Assembly: GCF_005938125.1 (NCBI RefSeq)
Contig: NZ_VCQN01000003.1
Location: 310,001-374,000 of the forward strand
Length of the DNA: 64,000 nt
Direction of reading: 5' to 3'
Origin: Bacillus sp. BHET2
GTDB taxonomy: Bacteria > Bacillota > Bacilli > Bacillales > Bacillaceae_B
A model generated the notes under the pieces. It was not told the origin of the DNA, ran no database searches, and saw nothing but the letters and a program-made list of their open reading frames with translations. Below, in pieces: positions 41,618 to 50,831 of the stretch. The translations under genes and the position numbers were made by a program. Positions within the stretch are counted from its first letter, which is position 1; each line of letters opens with the position of its first letter.

Positions 41618-42913
41618 ATGACTGAAAAGCGGAATGAATATATGGATAAAGTCTTGGGATATGTAAGGAATAAAGAAGCAAAGCGATTTGTGGAAGAGGA
41701 GCTTCACTACCATCTTGATCAAGAGTCAATAAACTTGAAAGATAGTGGTTTGGACGAGCAGGTAGCAGAAGATCAAGCGATACATCTAATGGGGAGTGCA
41801 GAGCGGCTGGGACTTGAGATGAATAAGCTTCATCGTCCGAGAGTAGATTGGACCATGATTGGGTTGGTTCTGGTAATTTCAATGATAGGGATTCTTCCGA
41901 CGCTTCATATTAGTGAAGAGTTATATAATGATAACGGCTTTTTAGTCAGAAAAATAGTCTTTCTTATGATAGGTGCTGTAATCAGCCTTTCTTTGATGTT
42001 TTTTGATTATAGAAAGCTTCATATATTGAAGTGGTGGATTTATGGGTTTACTGCTTTGGTTTTAATTTCATTAACGTTTTTTCCAAATACAACCGTCAAT
42101 GGTGCAGCCTATTTTAGGATGGAAAGTTTCACAATTGATAGCACCGCGACTGTGACACTATTGGTACTAAGCTGGATTATCTTTTTAGGGACAACCAAGA
42201 CGAATTTCTGGGTGGTTACTTTATTATTTATTGGAAGTTTATACCCTTTGATGATCATTCCCAGTTTACCGGCTGTTTTCGTGTTTACACTGACGATTAC
42301 AGTATTGCTATGGCTGGTTTATAAAAACAAAAGAAAACACATTATTTTAGGATATACAGGAAGCGCACTGATTATAGCGATCATGATGATTAATTTAAAC
42401 ATAAAACCATATCAATTTGAAAGAATCTTCGCCTTAATCCATCCGGAAGAATACAAAAGTACCACTGGCTACATGTACTTGCGTAATCATGACTTACTGG
42501 CAAGGGGAGGATGGATTGGAGAAGCGGGTGGAAATGAAGTTATCACTGAGCCACATACCAACTTTGCCTTTACCACAATCACCTATCATTACGGCTGGAT
42601 AGTGGGCGGGGTACTAATCATAACCGGACTCTTCATCATGTACCGGATGATCCGTAATATCCAATCGATCAAGGATCCTTTTGGACGAGTGATCATCATT
42701 GGTGGGGTTACGTTATTTTCTACCCAATTCCTTTATAATATCGGAATGATTCTGGGATTCCTGCCTCTCACTGGAATGTCTCTACCGTTTGTAAGCTATG
42801 GATTGAATCCGACCTTACAGACTTCCTTGGTGATAGGGTTATTCTTGAGTGTTTACAGAAGAAAGAATCTAGTCTCGGTTCAAGCCTTTGAAAATGTTCA
42901 GTCAAAGAATTGA
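41618..42913 (+). CDS. FtsW/RodA/SpoVE-family membrane protein
   Basis: A 431-residue SEDS-family protein. Residues 1-75 form a soluble permease-prefix-like domain (YMDKVLGYVRNKEAKRFVEEE); then about ten TM segments. The C-terminal motifs EPHTNFAFTTITYHYG and LPLTGMSLPFVSYG match the FtsW/RodA family. Glycan polymerisation or septal/spore envelope assembly is likely. It is the last gene of the sigma-PadR operon, so it is probably the envelope-stress output. Confidence 0.88.
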   Translation: MTEKRNEYMDKVLGYVRNKEAKRFVEEELHYHLDQESINLKDSGLDEQVAEDQAIHLMGSAERLGLEMNKLHRPRVDWTMIGLVLVISMIGILPTLHISEELYNDNGFLVRKIVFLMIGAVISLSLMFFDYRKLHILKWWIYGFTALVLISLTFFPNTTVNGAAYFRMESFTIDSTATVTLLVLSWIIFLGTTKTNFWVVTLLFIGSLYPLMIIPSLPAVFVFTLTITVLLWLVYKNKRKHIILGYTGSALIIAIMMINLNIKPYQFERIFALIHPEEYKSTTGYMYLRNHDLLARGGWIGEAGGNEVITEPHTNFAFTTITYHYGWIVGGVLIITGLFIMYRMIRNIQSIKDPFGRVIIIGGVTLFSTQFLYNIGMILGFLPLTGMSLPFVSYGLNPTLQTSLVIGLFLSVYRRKNLVSVQAFENVQSKN

Positions 42914-42960
42914 ATACTGTTTGAAAGAATGTCTAATAGTGCATGGAGGAGACGATCAAA

Positions 42961-43749
42961 ATGACAGATATCCAAAACCAATATAAAAATGCATCCAACT
43001 TACAAACCCGAATCACTATTCACGAATTATACAGTGAGAATAAACAGGACTGGCATGAATGGCTGTTTGAGCAATATAAAATTACTCCAAACAGTCGAAT
43101 CCTTGAGATAGGGTGTGGAGATGGGAGCTTCTGGTTTAAGAATAAGGATAGGGTTCCTAGTACCTGGCACATTACACTATCAGATTTTTCCCCGGGAATG
43201 CTGCACTCTGCAAAGGAGAGGCTCAAAGAGTTGGATTCAATCCATTATCTGCAATTCAATATTGAAGAGATTCCATTTGAGGATAATAGTATGGACGTAA
43301 TCATTGCCAACCATATGCTATACCATGTCCCAGATCGCAAGAAGGGGGTGGGAGAGATTCGCCGTGTGTTAAAACCAGGTGGTGTTTTCTATGCGTCGAC
43401 CATCGGGGAGAATCATATGAAGGAATTTGGGGAGCTGGTAAATGAGTTCGATCAGAGTCTAAACTTTGATTCTGCTCTGGAACATGCCAGGCAGTTCGGG
43501 GTGGAGAATGGGGAAAAGCAGCTCCGGTCGTTTTTTGATCAAATAGTATATAAAGATTTTCCGGGAGATCTTCATATCACCGACGAAAAAGCGGTGGCAG
43601 ATTATATTCTTTCATCCAACACAGATGTTGGCAGATCATTAGGGGATGAACGATTAATAGAGTTCCTTCATTTTCTAAAGACAAAGAAGGATTCAAATAA
43701 TGGATTCATAAAAATTTCAAAATCGACTGGGTTGTTTACGTCCACATAA
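42961..43749 (+). CDS. Class I SAM-dependent methyltransferase
   Basis: A 262-residue methyltransferase. Motif I is ILEIGCGDGSFW, motif II VIIANHMLYHV, motif III VLKPGGVFYAST. Similar to UbiE/BioC-type enzymes; substrate unknown. ATG 42961 follows GGAGGAG; the ATG at 42943 lies inside that ribosome binding site. It may share the upstream operon. Confidence 0.85.
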   Translation: MTDIQNQYKNASNLQTRITIHELYSENKQDWHEWLFEQYKITPNSRILEIGCGDGSFWFKNKDRVPSTWHITLSDFSPGMLHSAKERLKELDSIHYLQFNIEEIPFEDNSMDVIIANHMLYHVPDRKKGVGEIRRVLKPGGVFYASTIGENHMKEFGELVNEFDQSLNFDSALEHARQFGVENGEKQLRSFFDQIVYKDFPGDLHITDEKAVADYILSSNTDVGRSLGDERLIEFLHFLKTKKDSNNGFIKISKSTGLFTST

Positions 43750-43767
43750 TCATCTTTCTTCTCAACC

Positions 43768-43797
43768 AAAGCTTATCTTTCAAAAGGTAAGCTTTTT
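43768..43797 (+). terminator. Intrinsic terminator after methyltransferase
   Basis: AAAGCTTA pairs with TAAGCTTT, followed by a T-run. Confidence 0.8.
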
Positions 43798-44019
43798 GTT
43801 ATGAAGTTTATTCTACCCTGTCCATTATATTTAAGGGGGGTGAGGGTCATATTATACTAAGGTTGTTATATGTGATATCAAGTTTCGTAGTGTTAAATGT
43901 GACATTTGTTTAATCATATTTACGCTTATTTTACTACAGAAATTGTCAGAATGAATTATGATATAATTGTCCATTAGCAACTAGTAGACTTCTTGAACTT
44001 TAGAAAGGAACCAATCGTG

Positions 44020-45435
44020 ATGAGAAAAAAAATGATAGGGATAATCATTGGAATGATAGCGGTAGTATTAATTTGTACGGCAATTATTGGTATAACCCAA
44101 CAGACAGATGAGGAATCAAAAGAAAAGGTGCAAAGGGAGGACTGGAGTAAATATCCCGGTCTAGAGCTTGAAACAAAGACAAAGGAAACGGACCTCTATA
44201 CCTCATCCATTAGCTATATTATGACAGAAAATGAGCAAATAAACCAAACGATTAAAGACTGGATTTCCTCAGAGAAAGAACAGTTTATGAGTCAAGTGGA
44301 TGGAAATGAGTCTATCTTGAATAAAGAACATAGGGCAAATATGACGATCACGGTTGATACCCATCAGATGGAAAAACAATTGTATAGCGTGGAATTTACA
44401 AGCTATCAATTTGCTGGGGGAGCAAACGGAAGAGAGATGAAGAAAATTTTCAATATTGATACATCTTCTCAAAAGTTACTCACGATTCATGACATGGTAG
44501 ATGATGAGGCGAATCTTGATCGTTTAAGAACAAAGGTTAAAGAACAATTAAAAGATGATAAAATTCTCTCACCCTATGTGTTTGATGAGGATTTAGAAAA
44601 GGCGTTGGAAGACCCGGAAGATTGGAAATGGTCCATTGATTCGGATTACTTCAGGATGTATTTTGATGAGTATGAGATTGCCGCAGGTGCAGCAGGTGCG
44701 ATAGATGTGAAGATTCCATTGAAGGAAGTGCAGTCTCTGCTTTCTGTTGATATACGTGGAAATCCAACTGATCATCAAGGTTCTGAAAGTTCGCAAGGCA
44801 AAGGGAAAGTACAGCCGCTAGATCCTAATGGCAAATACGTAGCCCTTACCTTCGATGACGGACCCAGTCCTAAGGTGACCCCGGATATACTCATGACGTT
44901 GAAAGAACATAAAGCCAAGGCCACCTTTTTTATGCTGGGAAGCCAAGTTGACTTCTATCCGGATCTTGCTAAAAAAGTGGCTGAAGAAGGTCATGAAATC
45001 GCCAATCACACATTACACCATAGAGACTTATCTCAACTTGGGAAAGAACAAATCGAACAGCAAATTGGGGAATCAGAGAAAATCATCACTAATGCGACAG
45101 GTCAAGAGAACTTGTTAATCCGGCCTCCATATGGTTCTTTCAACGAAAAGGTGAAAACCGTAGCGGATGAAGAAAACGAACCGCTGATCCTTTGGTCCGT
45201 TGATTCCTTGGATTGGCAGAGCTTGAATGCTCAGGATGTGATCACCACCGTAGAGCAAGAAATTGCACCAAATTCCATCGTGCTTCTTCATGATATCCAT
45301 CCCTCAACGGGGAAAGCATTGCCGGAACTGCTCTCCGCACTGGAAGACCGAGGATACGAGTTTGTGACGGTATCCGAGCTTTTGACTTTAAAGCAATTTG
45401 ACGTAAGCAAACCGGTTTTCGGTGCAGTGAAATAG
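44020..45435 (+). CDS. pdaC: PdaC-like peptidoglycan/polysaccharide deacetylase
   Basis: A 471-residue exported deacetylase. An N-terminal hydrophobic helix (residues 5-24) anchors or exports it. Residues about 55-255 match DUF4163 and DUF3298 (YSVEFTSYQFAGGANGR, KIPLKEVQSLL). The NodB domain follows: ALTFDDGPSP, EIANHTLHHRDLS, IRPPYGSFN, VLLHDIH. This order is that of B. subtilis PdaC, which deacetylates peptidoglycan MurNAc. AAAGGA is followed by GTG and ATG; ATG 44020 is used. Confidence 0.88.
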   Translation: MRKKMIGIIIGMIAVVLICTAIIGITQQTDEESKEKVQREDWSKYPGLELETKTKETDLYTSSISYIMTENEQINQTIKDWISSEKEQFMSQVDGNESILNKEHRANMTITVDTHQMEKQLYSVEFTSYQFAGGANGREMKKIFNIDTSSQKLLTIHDMVDDEANLDRLRTKVKEQLKDDKILSPYVFDEDLEKALEDPEDWKWSIDSDYFRMYFDEYEIAAGAAGAIDVKIPLKEVQSLLSVDIRGNPTDHQGSESSQGKGKVQPLDPNGKYVALTFDDGPSPKVTPDILMTLKEHKAKATFFMLGSQVDFYPDLAKKVAEEGHEIANHTLHHRDLSQLGKEQIEQQIGESEKIITNATGQENLLIRPPYGSFNEKVKTVADEENEPLILWSVDSLDWQSLNAQDVITTVEQEIAPNSIVLLHDIHPSTGKALPELLSALEDRGYEFVTVSELLTLKQFDVSKPVFGAVK

Positions 45436-45456
45436 AATGAGAAAGAGGGGACAATG

Positions 45457-45507
45457 AACCTGTCCCAATGTCCACCAGCGTCTCGTTTTGACAACGAGAC
45501 ATTTTTT
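45457..45507 (+). terminator. Terminator region after pdaC
   Basis: GGGGACA / TGTCCC forms a small hairpin (45457-45476). It is followed by GTCTCGTT / AACGAGAC (45480-45500) and TTTTTT. The first hairpin resembles the dispersed GGGACNGGNCC family. Confidence 0.8.
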
Positions 45508-45795
45508 CATGTGATTGAGTTTGAGAAGGCAATTTGAAATAATTAGATGTAAGGGGGGAGCGTATCCCTAGTTATAACCTTGCAGTTGAACCGACATATT
45601 TCGTTCCCCTTTATCTTTTTATGAATGAAGCTCAGAATGTGTATTCTGGGCTTTTTTTGTGTTTTTGGTAAGTAGATAACAGTTGTATGGATGAGGTGTC
45701 AGCACATTTATGAATAGGCTTGAATTTAAAGCCTATACCACTCTATTAATTATTTCATATACTAGAATATCTCTTGTTTAGAAAGGGGGGAGAAT
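45508..45795. other. Non-coding stretch with a second terminator
   Basis: No gene is supported. A strong hairpin, AGCTCAGAAT with ATTCTGGGCT plus seven T (45629-45658), terminates something starting after AAGGGGGGAG near 45555, perhaps a small RNA or a lost gene. Confidence 0.45.
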
Positions 45796-46137
45796 ATGAA
45801 TAGTAAATATAATGACTGTAACTGCAAAAAATTTAAAGACCACAAGTATGATGATCATAGTGACCACACTCAAGTAGACACGTGCAATTGTTGTGTCATT
45901 GGATTAGAGAAGACGATCAGAGACCATTTTCGTTGTGGAGATACGATTGGCATCACTCGATTTGGAGATGCATCAGCAGGAATCTTTGTAGGCAGATTCA
46001 GAGGGTTGAAATATAGTGTCCTTGAAATCGATGACCTGCTTGTTCCTGGTACGACTAGTTTTGTTCCATTATGTGATATCGATAGTGTTGAAAGAGGACT
46101 TCAGTTCCAGGATCAACCGATGCAGGTTGAAAAATAA
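45796..46137 (+). CDS. Cysteine-rich small protein, coat-like
   Basis: A 113-residue protein. The N-terminus is rich in Asn, Lys, Asp, His and Cys (NDCNCKKFKDHKYDDHSDH, then CNCCV), resembling spore coat or morphogenetic proteins. The rest has VGRFRGLKYSVLEI and a small beta domain. AAAGGGGGGAG precedes the ATG. It lies next to DUF4183 genes, so a spore surface role is plausible. Not assigned to a named family. Confidence 0.65.
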   Translation: MNSKYNDCNCKKFKDHKYDDHSDHTQVDTCNCCVIGLEKTIRDHFRCGDTIGITRFGDASAGIFVGRFRGLKYSVLEIDDLLVPGTTSFVPLCDIDSVERGLQFQDQPMQVEK

Positions 46138-46143
46138 TATTAT

Positions 46144-46175
46144 AAAAGGCTCAGAGTCCGTACTCTGAGCTTTTA
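46144..46175 (+). terminator. Intrinsic terminator
   Basis: GCTCAGAGT pairs perfectly with ACTCTGAGC around CCGT, followed by TTTT. Confidence 0.9.
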
Positions 46176-46268
46176 TATGCTGTTTCTATTAGAATCCCAA
46201 TCAATTTGCTAGAGTCAACATATAAATGATAGTGTACTACTATTTTACGAAAGAGAGGAGGGAATGAC

Positions 46269-46652
46269 TTGGCACTACAACTAATGAAAATACAAGCGAC
46301 TGCCAGTTCTACAATTTCAGTGGCCCCGGATGCTGCTAAATTCTTCAACGTAACCACCGCCGAAACAGCAGCAGGAGCGACCTTGACTATTGATGCTGCT
46401 GATTTCTTCGATAATACAGGAGCTGCGGTAACAACGCTACCTGCCTTGGCTGCAAGTAACAGTTATGTAAATGTATTTATCAACGGCGCACTTCAGATGG
46501 ATGATATTTACACATACACACCAGGAGCAACTGGTGTTGGTTCTTTGGCCATCGACGTACCTGCAGGTGGAGATTCCATCATCCAGGATTCTTCTGTCGT
46601 TTTGGAAGTCATCAACTATGTACCAACCGCTTCAACAACAATTGAAACCTGA
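46269..46652 (+). CDS. DUF4183 domain protein
   Basis: A 127-residue protein matching DUF4183, a beta-rich domain of Bacilli often linked to spore surface or appendage proteins. The key stretch is SYVNVFINGALQMDDIYTYT, followed by GVGSLAIDVPAGG and SVVLEVINY. Composition is rich in Ala, Thr and Ser. It starts with TTG after GAGGAGGG. It is convergent with a second DUF4183 gene. Confidence 0.85.
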   Translation: MALQLMKIQATASSTISVAPDAAKFFNVTTAETAAGATLTIDAADFFDNTGAAVTTLPALAASNSYVNVFINGALQMDDIYTYTPGATGVGSLAIDVPAGGDSIIQDSSVVLEVINYVPTASTTIET

Positions 46653-46658
46653 TGAATG

Positions 46659-46685
46659 AAGAGCGATGAGAATCTCATCGCTCTT
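46659..46685. terminator. Bidirectional terminator
   Basis: AAGAGCGATGAG and CTCATCGCTCTT form a perfect 12-bp stem with T-tracts at both ends, between two convergent DUF4183 genes. Confidence 0.9.
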
Positions 46686-46687
46686 TT

Positions 46688-47074
46688 CTAATCTTTATGG
46701 ATGATGATGAATTGTAGAATGATTGGTGTTCCGAGTGCTGGAAGATCAGATGAAGTGAGAGTCAGCATCCCTTCCCTGACTTGGTAAAGTGAAGGTGGTT
46801 GGAGCATGGCGTTTATAAAGAGGTTCATATAGGAGACATTTTCAGGAGCTAGTATACCGGAAGTACTGTACTCGATGGATCGGTTCTGGTTCGTAAATAT
46901 CCGCGTGTTGCTATCAGAGAAGGCTACATATTGAAACGTGCTTGTTTTCATAATTAAAGGAGGTTTGTTTACCGGTTGGTTGGGATAAATCGTTTGACAA
47001 CCTTTTGGAGGCAATAAGGGAGCGCAGTTAATTCCAGCAGCGAAATGGGATGTGGAACGTCTACTTTTTCTCAA
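46688..47074 (-). CDS. DUF4183 domain protein
   Basis: A 128-residue protein with the DUF4183 core (SYMNLFINAMLQPPSLYQVR, LTLTSSDLPALGTPIILQFI). It starts with TTG after AGGAGGAAG. A basic, proline-rich N-terminus (RKSRRSTSHF, LLPPKGC) precedes the domain. Convergent with the first DUF4183 gene. Confidence 0.82.
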   Translation of the reverse strand: MRKSRRSTSHFAAGINCAPLLPPKGCQTIYPNQPVNKPPLIMKTSTFQYVAFSDSNTRIFTNQNRSIEYSTSGILAPENVSYMNLFINAMLQPPSLYQVREGMLTLTSSDLPALGTPIILQFIIIHKD

Positions 47075-47268
47075 TTTTCTTCCTCCTTCATTCTAGAATA
47101 ACACTTGATATATTTACTATATGTGGTTTGGTAGAGTATAGTGCTGTGTATGTCGCCCTTTTTGAGAGAGGCTCCTCCCGAAAATAAACGATTGAACTCA
47201 TTTGAATAATTTTAAATAATTGGTAGTAATATGGAAGTTTCTATGATGAACAGAGTAAGGGTGATGAC

Positions 47269-47919
47269 ATGATCATAAAGAGAATCATATGCAAGGTAAT
47301 AGAGGACCAAAAGGTTGCTTTCCATGAGAATCAGAAACAATGGAGTTCATTAAGTAAGGAGAAAGGTTTCATCGGACAAGTGGGGGGATGGAGCAATGAG
47401 GAACCACTTACAGCCTGTATTTATGCTTTTTGGGAAAGCCAAGAGGATTATGACTATTTTATGAATGAGGTACATGACGAGATATTTGTGCCTTCAGATC
47501 AGGGAAGTACCTATTCTTCTATCGATGTTCGCTTATTTGATGAAAGGGGCAGCATTTTTAGAAATGAAAGCGAATTGAATAGTGTCTTGTGGAAGAGTGA
47601 GTATATCCGTGTAACCTTAGCTAAAGTGAGAGAAGATAGACTAGATCATTTTGTAGAAATGCAGCAGAAGGTATGGAGTCCCGGAATGGGTAAATCAGAA
47701 GGGATGCTTGGTGGTGTGTATTCATTCTCTCAAAACGAAAAAGGTCTTTTTCTGACGTTATCCGGTTGGGAGAATGAAGTGTGTCACCATATGTATGTGA
47801 AGAATCGTTATCCCAGATTAGTGGAAGCGGCGAAACTAATGGAAGATGCAGAGGGAATTGTGGGCGAAGGCTTTAAGGTGGAAGATGAGTGGCGGGTTTT
47901 GAAGATGGACAACTGTTAG
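47269..47919 (+). CDS. DUF4937 (YdbC-like) protein
   Basis: A 216-residue protein made of two ferredoxin-like, antibiotic-biosynthesis-monooxygenase-type halves. Motifs include FIGQVGGWSNEEPLTACIYAFW in the first half and MLGGVYSFSQNEKGLFLTLSGW in the second. It matches DUF4937, whose function is unknown; heme or small-molecule binding is possible. AAGGGTGATG-like sequence precedes the ATG. Confidence 0.8.
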   Translation: MIIKRIICKVIEDQKVAFHENQKQWSSLSKEKGFIGQVGGWSNEEPLTACIYAFWESQEDYDYFMNEVHDEIFVPSDQGSTYSSIDVRLFDERGSIFRNESELNSVLWKSEYIRVTLAKVREDRLDHFVEMQQKVWSPGMGKSEGMLGGVYSFSQNEKGLFLTLSGWENEVCHHMYVKNRYPRLVEAAKLMEDAEGIVGEGFKVEDEWRVLKMDNC

Positions 47920-48300
47920 GACGGGGTGAAAATCACCGAGTGCCGTCTGATGAACATTCAGCCAGCTTGATTTTAAGAAGTGTGATGGAAATGTACAATC
48001 ACAAGTCAATTATTGAATATTGAAATTTTTCCCTTTATACTTTCATTAAGAGATGTAGACGGAAGGGGAACTTTTTGAACATGCGGATAATCTTGTAATG
48101 ATGAACAAGCTGAATAGACGATGACCGGTCAATCCGACGGGAGAAGTCTGTTTACCCATCATATACGAGGAACGCCAGGTGTGATTGACTACCCGACACT
48201 TGAGTGGATACCTGTGTATCCGCTTTTTTTGTTTGTACAGGGATATGTACGTCTCTTCATGATGCCCATCGTTTCCTCGGAATAACAGGAGGAAGATGAA
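47920..48300 (+). other. Structured non-coding region
   Basis: No gene is supported. GACGG...CCGTC encloses GGTGA / TCACC at 47922-47949, followed by CTGAT...ATTCAG. A terminator (48204-48230; GTGGATAC with GTATCCGC plus seven T) closes the stretch. It could be a leader left from the truncated SDR gene. Confidence 0.4.
48204..48230 (+). terminator. Intrinsic terminator
   Basis: GTGGATAC pairs with GTATCCGC around CTGT, followed by seven T. Confidence 0.85.
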
Positions 48301-48411
48301 ATGACGAATCTAAAAGGAAAAGTAGCCATTGTGACAGGAGCCAGTCGTTCGAAAGGAATCGGAGCAGCCATTTGTCGTTGGAAGTATGCTTTGGCCTTGC
48401 AAGAAACGTAG
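48301..48411 (+). pseudogene. SDR oxidoreductase, 5' fragment
   Basis: ATG opens TNLKGKVAIVTGASRSKGIG, the N-terminal Rossmann motif of an SDR, but homology ends at AAICR near 48378 and the frame stops at 48411. The sequence after the break belongs to an SRPBCC gene. AGGAGGAAG precedes the ATG, so the start region is otherwise intact. Confidence 0.8.
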
Positions 48412-48785
48412 ATATACATACTAAAACCACTTCTAAAACTAAGGAAAAAGCTTTGGGTGGGGTTATGCAGGGTTTATTAGAAGAGGGAGATAGTGTTACT
48501 TGGGAAGCTACTCACTTTGGTATTAAACAAAAGCTAACGGCAAAAGTTACTCATATGGAAAGGCCTATTGAGTTTGTTGATACTATGGTAAAAGGAGCCT
48601 TTAGTTCCTTTACTCATACACATCAATTTGTAGAAGAAATAGGAGGAACCTTAATGATTGATACATTTGAATATAAGTCACCTTTTGGTTCAATTGGGGT
48701 AATTGCCGACAAATTGTTTTTGGAGAAATATATGACAGAATTTATAATTAACCGTGCAAAAGAACTAAAAAGGATTGCTGAATAA
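48372..48785 (+). pseudogene. SRPBCC (START-like) protein lacking its N-terminus
   Basis: A frame of 137 residues matching polyketide-cyclase/SRPBCC proteins: VCFGLARNVDIHTKTT, GDSVTWEATHFGIKQKL, VDTMVKGAFSSFTHTH and FEYKSPFG. The first 10-15 residues of the family (first beta strand) are missing. A TTG within the junction with the SDR fragment might serve as start, but no ribosome binding site is near. Probably fused by a deletion. Confidence 0.75.
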
Positions 48786-49141
48786 AATAAATAGATGCTT
48801 ATTCAACAAAAGGGCAGCATTAATTGAAAGCTCTATACTACTTATTTACCTAATTAGTTATATTTGGTAATATTTAATTTAGAGATGAAAAGAGAGGGGA
48901 ATCTATACCTATGTGGAAAACCTTGAAATGATTATCTAATTAGATAGAGGCAATTGCGATTCTTGATATTCTTAAGGATACGTTTATTTGTCTATCTTAA
49001 AAATCATTCAAGGGATACATGGTGTGGACAATTAAATTCCCATTGCCTTGCAGATACCTTTTGTATGTCTGCTTTTATTTTTGGGTAAAATTACATCTCT
49101 ATTTAACGCAATCACCTTGTCCCTATTTTGGGGGAATATAA
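48786..49141. other. Non-coding stretch with a hairpin
   Basis: No gene is seen. GCAGATAC / GTATGTCTGC at 49053-49073 with following T residues is a probable terminator. Confidence 0.4.
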
Positions 49142-49903
49142 ATGAACAGTTATAATAAAAAAGAAGAAATATTATCAGGTGGAAATGTCTCTAACGTATA
49201 TCGTTCGGGAGATACTGTGCGAAGAGATCTGAAGAAAGAGAGTTCCCAGATTCATAAAGTATTAAAGCATTTGGAAAACAAAAATTTCAATTACGCACCA
49301 AAATTTTTAGGTATTGATGATAAGAATAGAGAAATATTATCATTTATTGAAGGAGAAGCAGGTAATTATCCATTAAAAGGTTATATGTGGTCTAACGACG
49401 CATTAAAAGAGATAGCGAAAATGCTTCGTCAATATCATGACGCTGTAAGTGACTTTCCAATTGAAGAAAGTTGGCAACCGCTTGACAATACCCCTCAACC
49501 ATTTGAGGTGTTATGTCACAATGACTTTGCCGTCTATAATATTATTTTTAATTACGAAAAGCCTGTGGGGATTATCGACTTCGATGTAGCAGCTCCAGGT
49601 CCAAGGCTTTGGGATATAGCCTATACACTATACACATGCGTTCCTTTGAGTAGGCATTCAAGACTTGATGCCGATCATACAAAACAAAGAGTTAAATTGT
49701 TTTTTGAAACCTACGATATTGAGGGAATGGATGAAGGATATGTAGAGATGGTATTGTTGCGATTAGAAGGATTGTGTAAATACATGAAGAGAAAAGCTGT
49801 TGAAGGCAATAAGGCGTTTCTAAAAATGATTGATGAAGGCCATCTCGAACATTATCAAAAAGAAATAAAATTCATCCAGGAACATGGAGAAGATTGGATA
49901 TAA
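49142..49903 (+). CDS. Phosphotransferase, APH family
   Basis: A 253-residue kinase-like protein. The N-terminal lobe has LSGGNVSNVYRSGDTVRR; the catalytic loop is LCHNDFAVYNIIF and the metal loop is GIIDFDVAAPGPRLWDIAY. Such proteins are common in Bacilli and their acceptors are usually unknown. A GGGGGAA-like site lies before the ATG. Confidence 0.83.
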   Translation: MNSYNKKEEILSGGNVSNVYRSGDTVRRDLKKESSQIHKVLKHLENKNFNYAPKFLGIDDKNREILSFIEGEAGNYPLKGYMWSNDALKEIAKMLRQYHDAVSDFPIEESWQPLDNTPQPFEVLCHNDFAVYNIIFNYEKPVGIIDFDVAAPGPRLWDIAYTLYTCVPLSRHSRLDADHTKQRVKLFFETYDIEGMDEGYVEMVLLRLEGLCKYMKRKAVEGNKAFLKMIDEGHLEHYQKEIKFIQEHGEDWI

Positions 49904-49956
49904 GACCAATGCTTGTTGTACTAGTGAATGGTTAAGGATTGCGGTCATATTGGATA

Positions 49957-49997
49957 AAGCTGTAGATCGTGAAGTTGGTCTTCGGCTTTATCTATAT
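49957..49997 (+). terminator. Probable terminator after APH gene
   Basis: AAAGCTGTAGA and TCTTCGGCTTT pair with one mismatch; the T-tract is short. Confidence 0.6.
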
Positions 49998-50150
49998 TTA
50001 ATTAAAGGTTAGTTATTTAAGGTTTGAATTTTTTTAGCTAGTGTTTTTAAAAAAAGAGGAAGATTTAATAAAGAATCCAAACCGAAAACTTCTATTATTT
50101 TATTAGGTGTGGCACCAACCACTAAAATTAGCCCGGGGGGATTGAAAAGT

Positions 50151-50645
50151 ATGAAACAATTGGGGACGCTATACTTTTTTTGTGGGAAAATGGGCGCAGG
50201 AAAATCAACTAAATCAAAACAATTGGCGATAGATAAACAGGCGGTACTGTTGTCTGAGGATGAATGGCTTTCTTCTCTTTATCCAAACCAGATCGCAACG
50301 TTTGAGGACTATCTAAAATTCTCAGCGCAGCTAAAGCCGTTGGTGAAAGAGCATGTCCAAAACATATTAAGTGTCGGAACAGATGTAGTGATGGATTTTC
50401 CTGCTAACACTCAAAAACTGAGAAAGTGGTTTTTGGATATAGCGTCAGAGGCCAATGCGAACCATCAACTCATTTTCCTTAATCTAAATAACGAGCAATG
50501 CCTACGTCAAATTGCACAAAGGCGTAACGAACAACCCGAAAGAGCAGCTTTTGACACGGAAGCCATGTTTATTCATGTTACTAAATTTTTTGAAGCACCA
50601 GAAGCATCTGAAGGTTTAAATATTTTAGAGTTTAGTGGAAAATAA
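50151..50645 (+). CDS. P-loop ATP-binding kinase
   Basis: A P-loop protein of 164 residues starting MKQLGTLYFFCGKMGAGKST. Walker A is GKMGAGKST. LLSEDEWLSSLYP resembles the acidic site of zeta-toxin/chloramphenicol phosphotransferase-like kinases, VVMDFPANT the second strand, and RQIAQRRNEQPERA the lid. GGGGGGA precedes the ATG; a longer frame begins 14 codons earlier without support. Acceptor unknown. Confidence 0.78.
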   Translation: MKQLGTLYFFCGKMGAGKSTKSKQLAIDKQAVLLSEDEWLSSLYPNQIATFEDYLKFSAQLKPLVKEHVQNILSVGTDVVMDFPANTQKLRKWFLDIASEANANHQLIFLNLNNEQCLRQIAQRRNEQPERAAFDTEAMFIHVTKFFEAPEASEGLNILEFSGK

Positions 50646-50671
50646 TAACAAAAGTTCAACACAGAATAAGT

Positions 50672-50706
50672 AAGGGGACCTTTTAAGTCAAAGGATCCCT
50701 TTTTTT
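50672..50706 (+). terminator. Intrinsic terminator
   Basis: AAGGGGACCTTT and AAAGGATCCCTT pair with a small internal mismatch, followed by seven T. Confidence 0.8.
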
Positions 50707-50831
50707 CTTGAGAAAATGATGATTAATTCTAATTAACAATAAAAATAATATAAAATTTAATAAATATTTATTGTAAAACAATAAATTTTAGATTAAAATC
50801 AAAATCAGAATAAATAAATGGGGGTGCGTTT

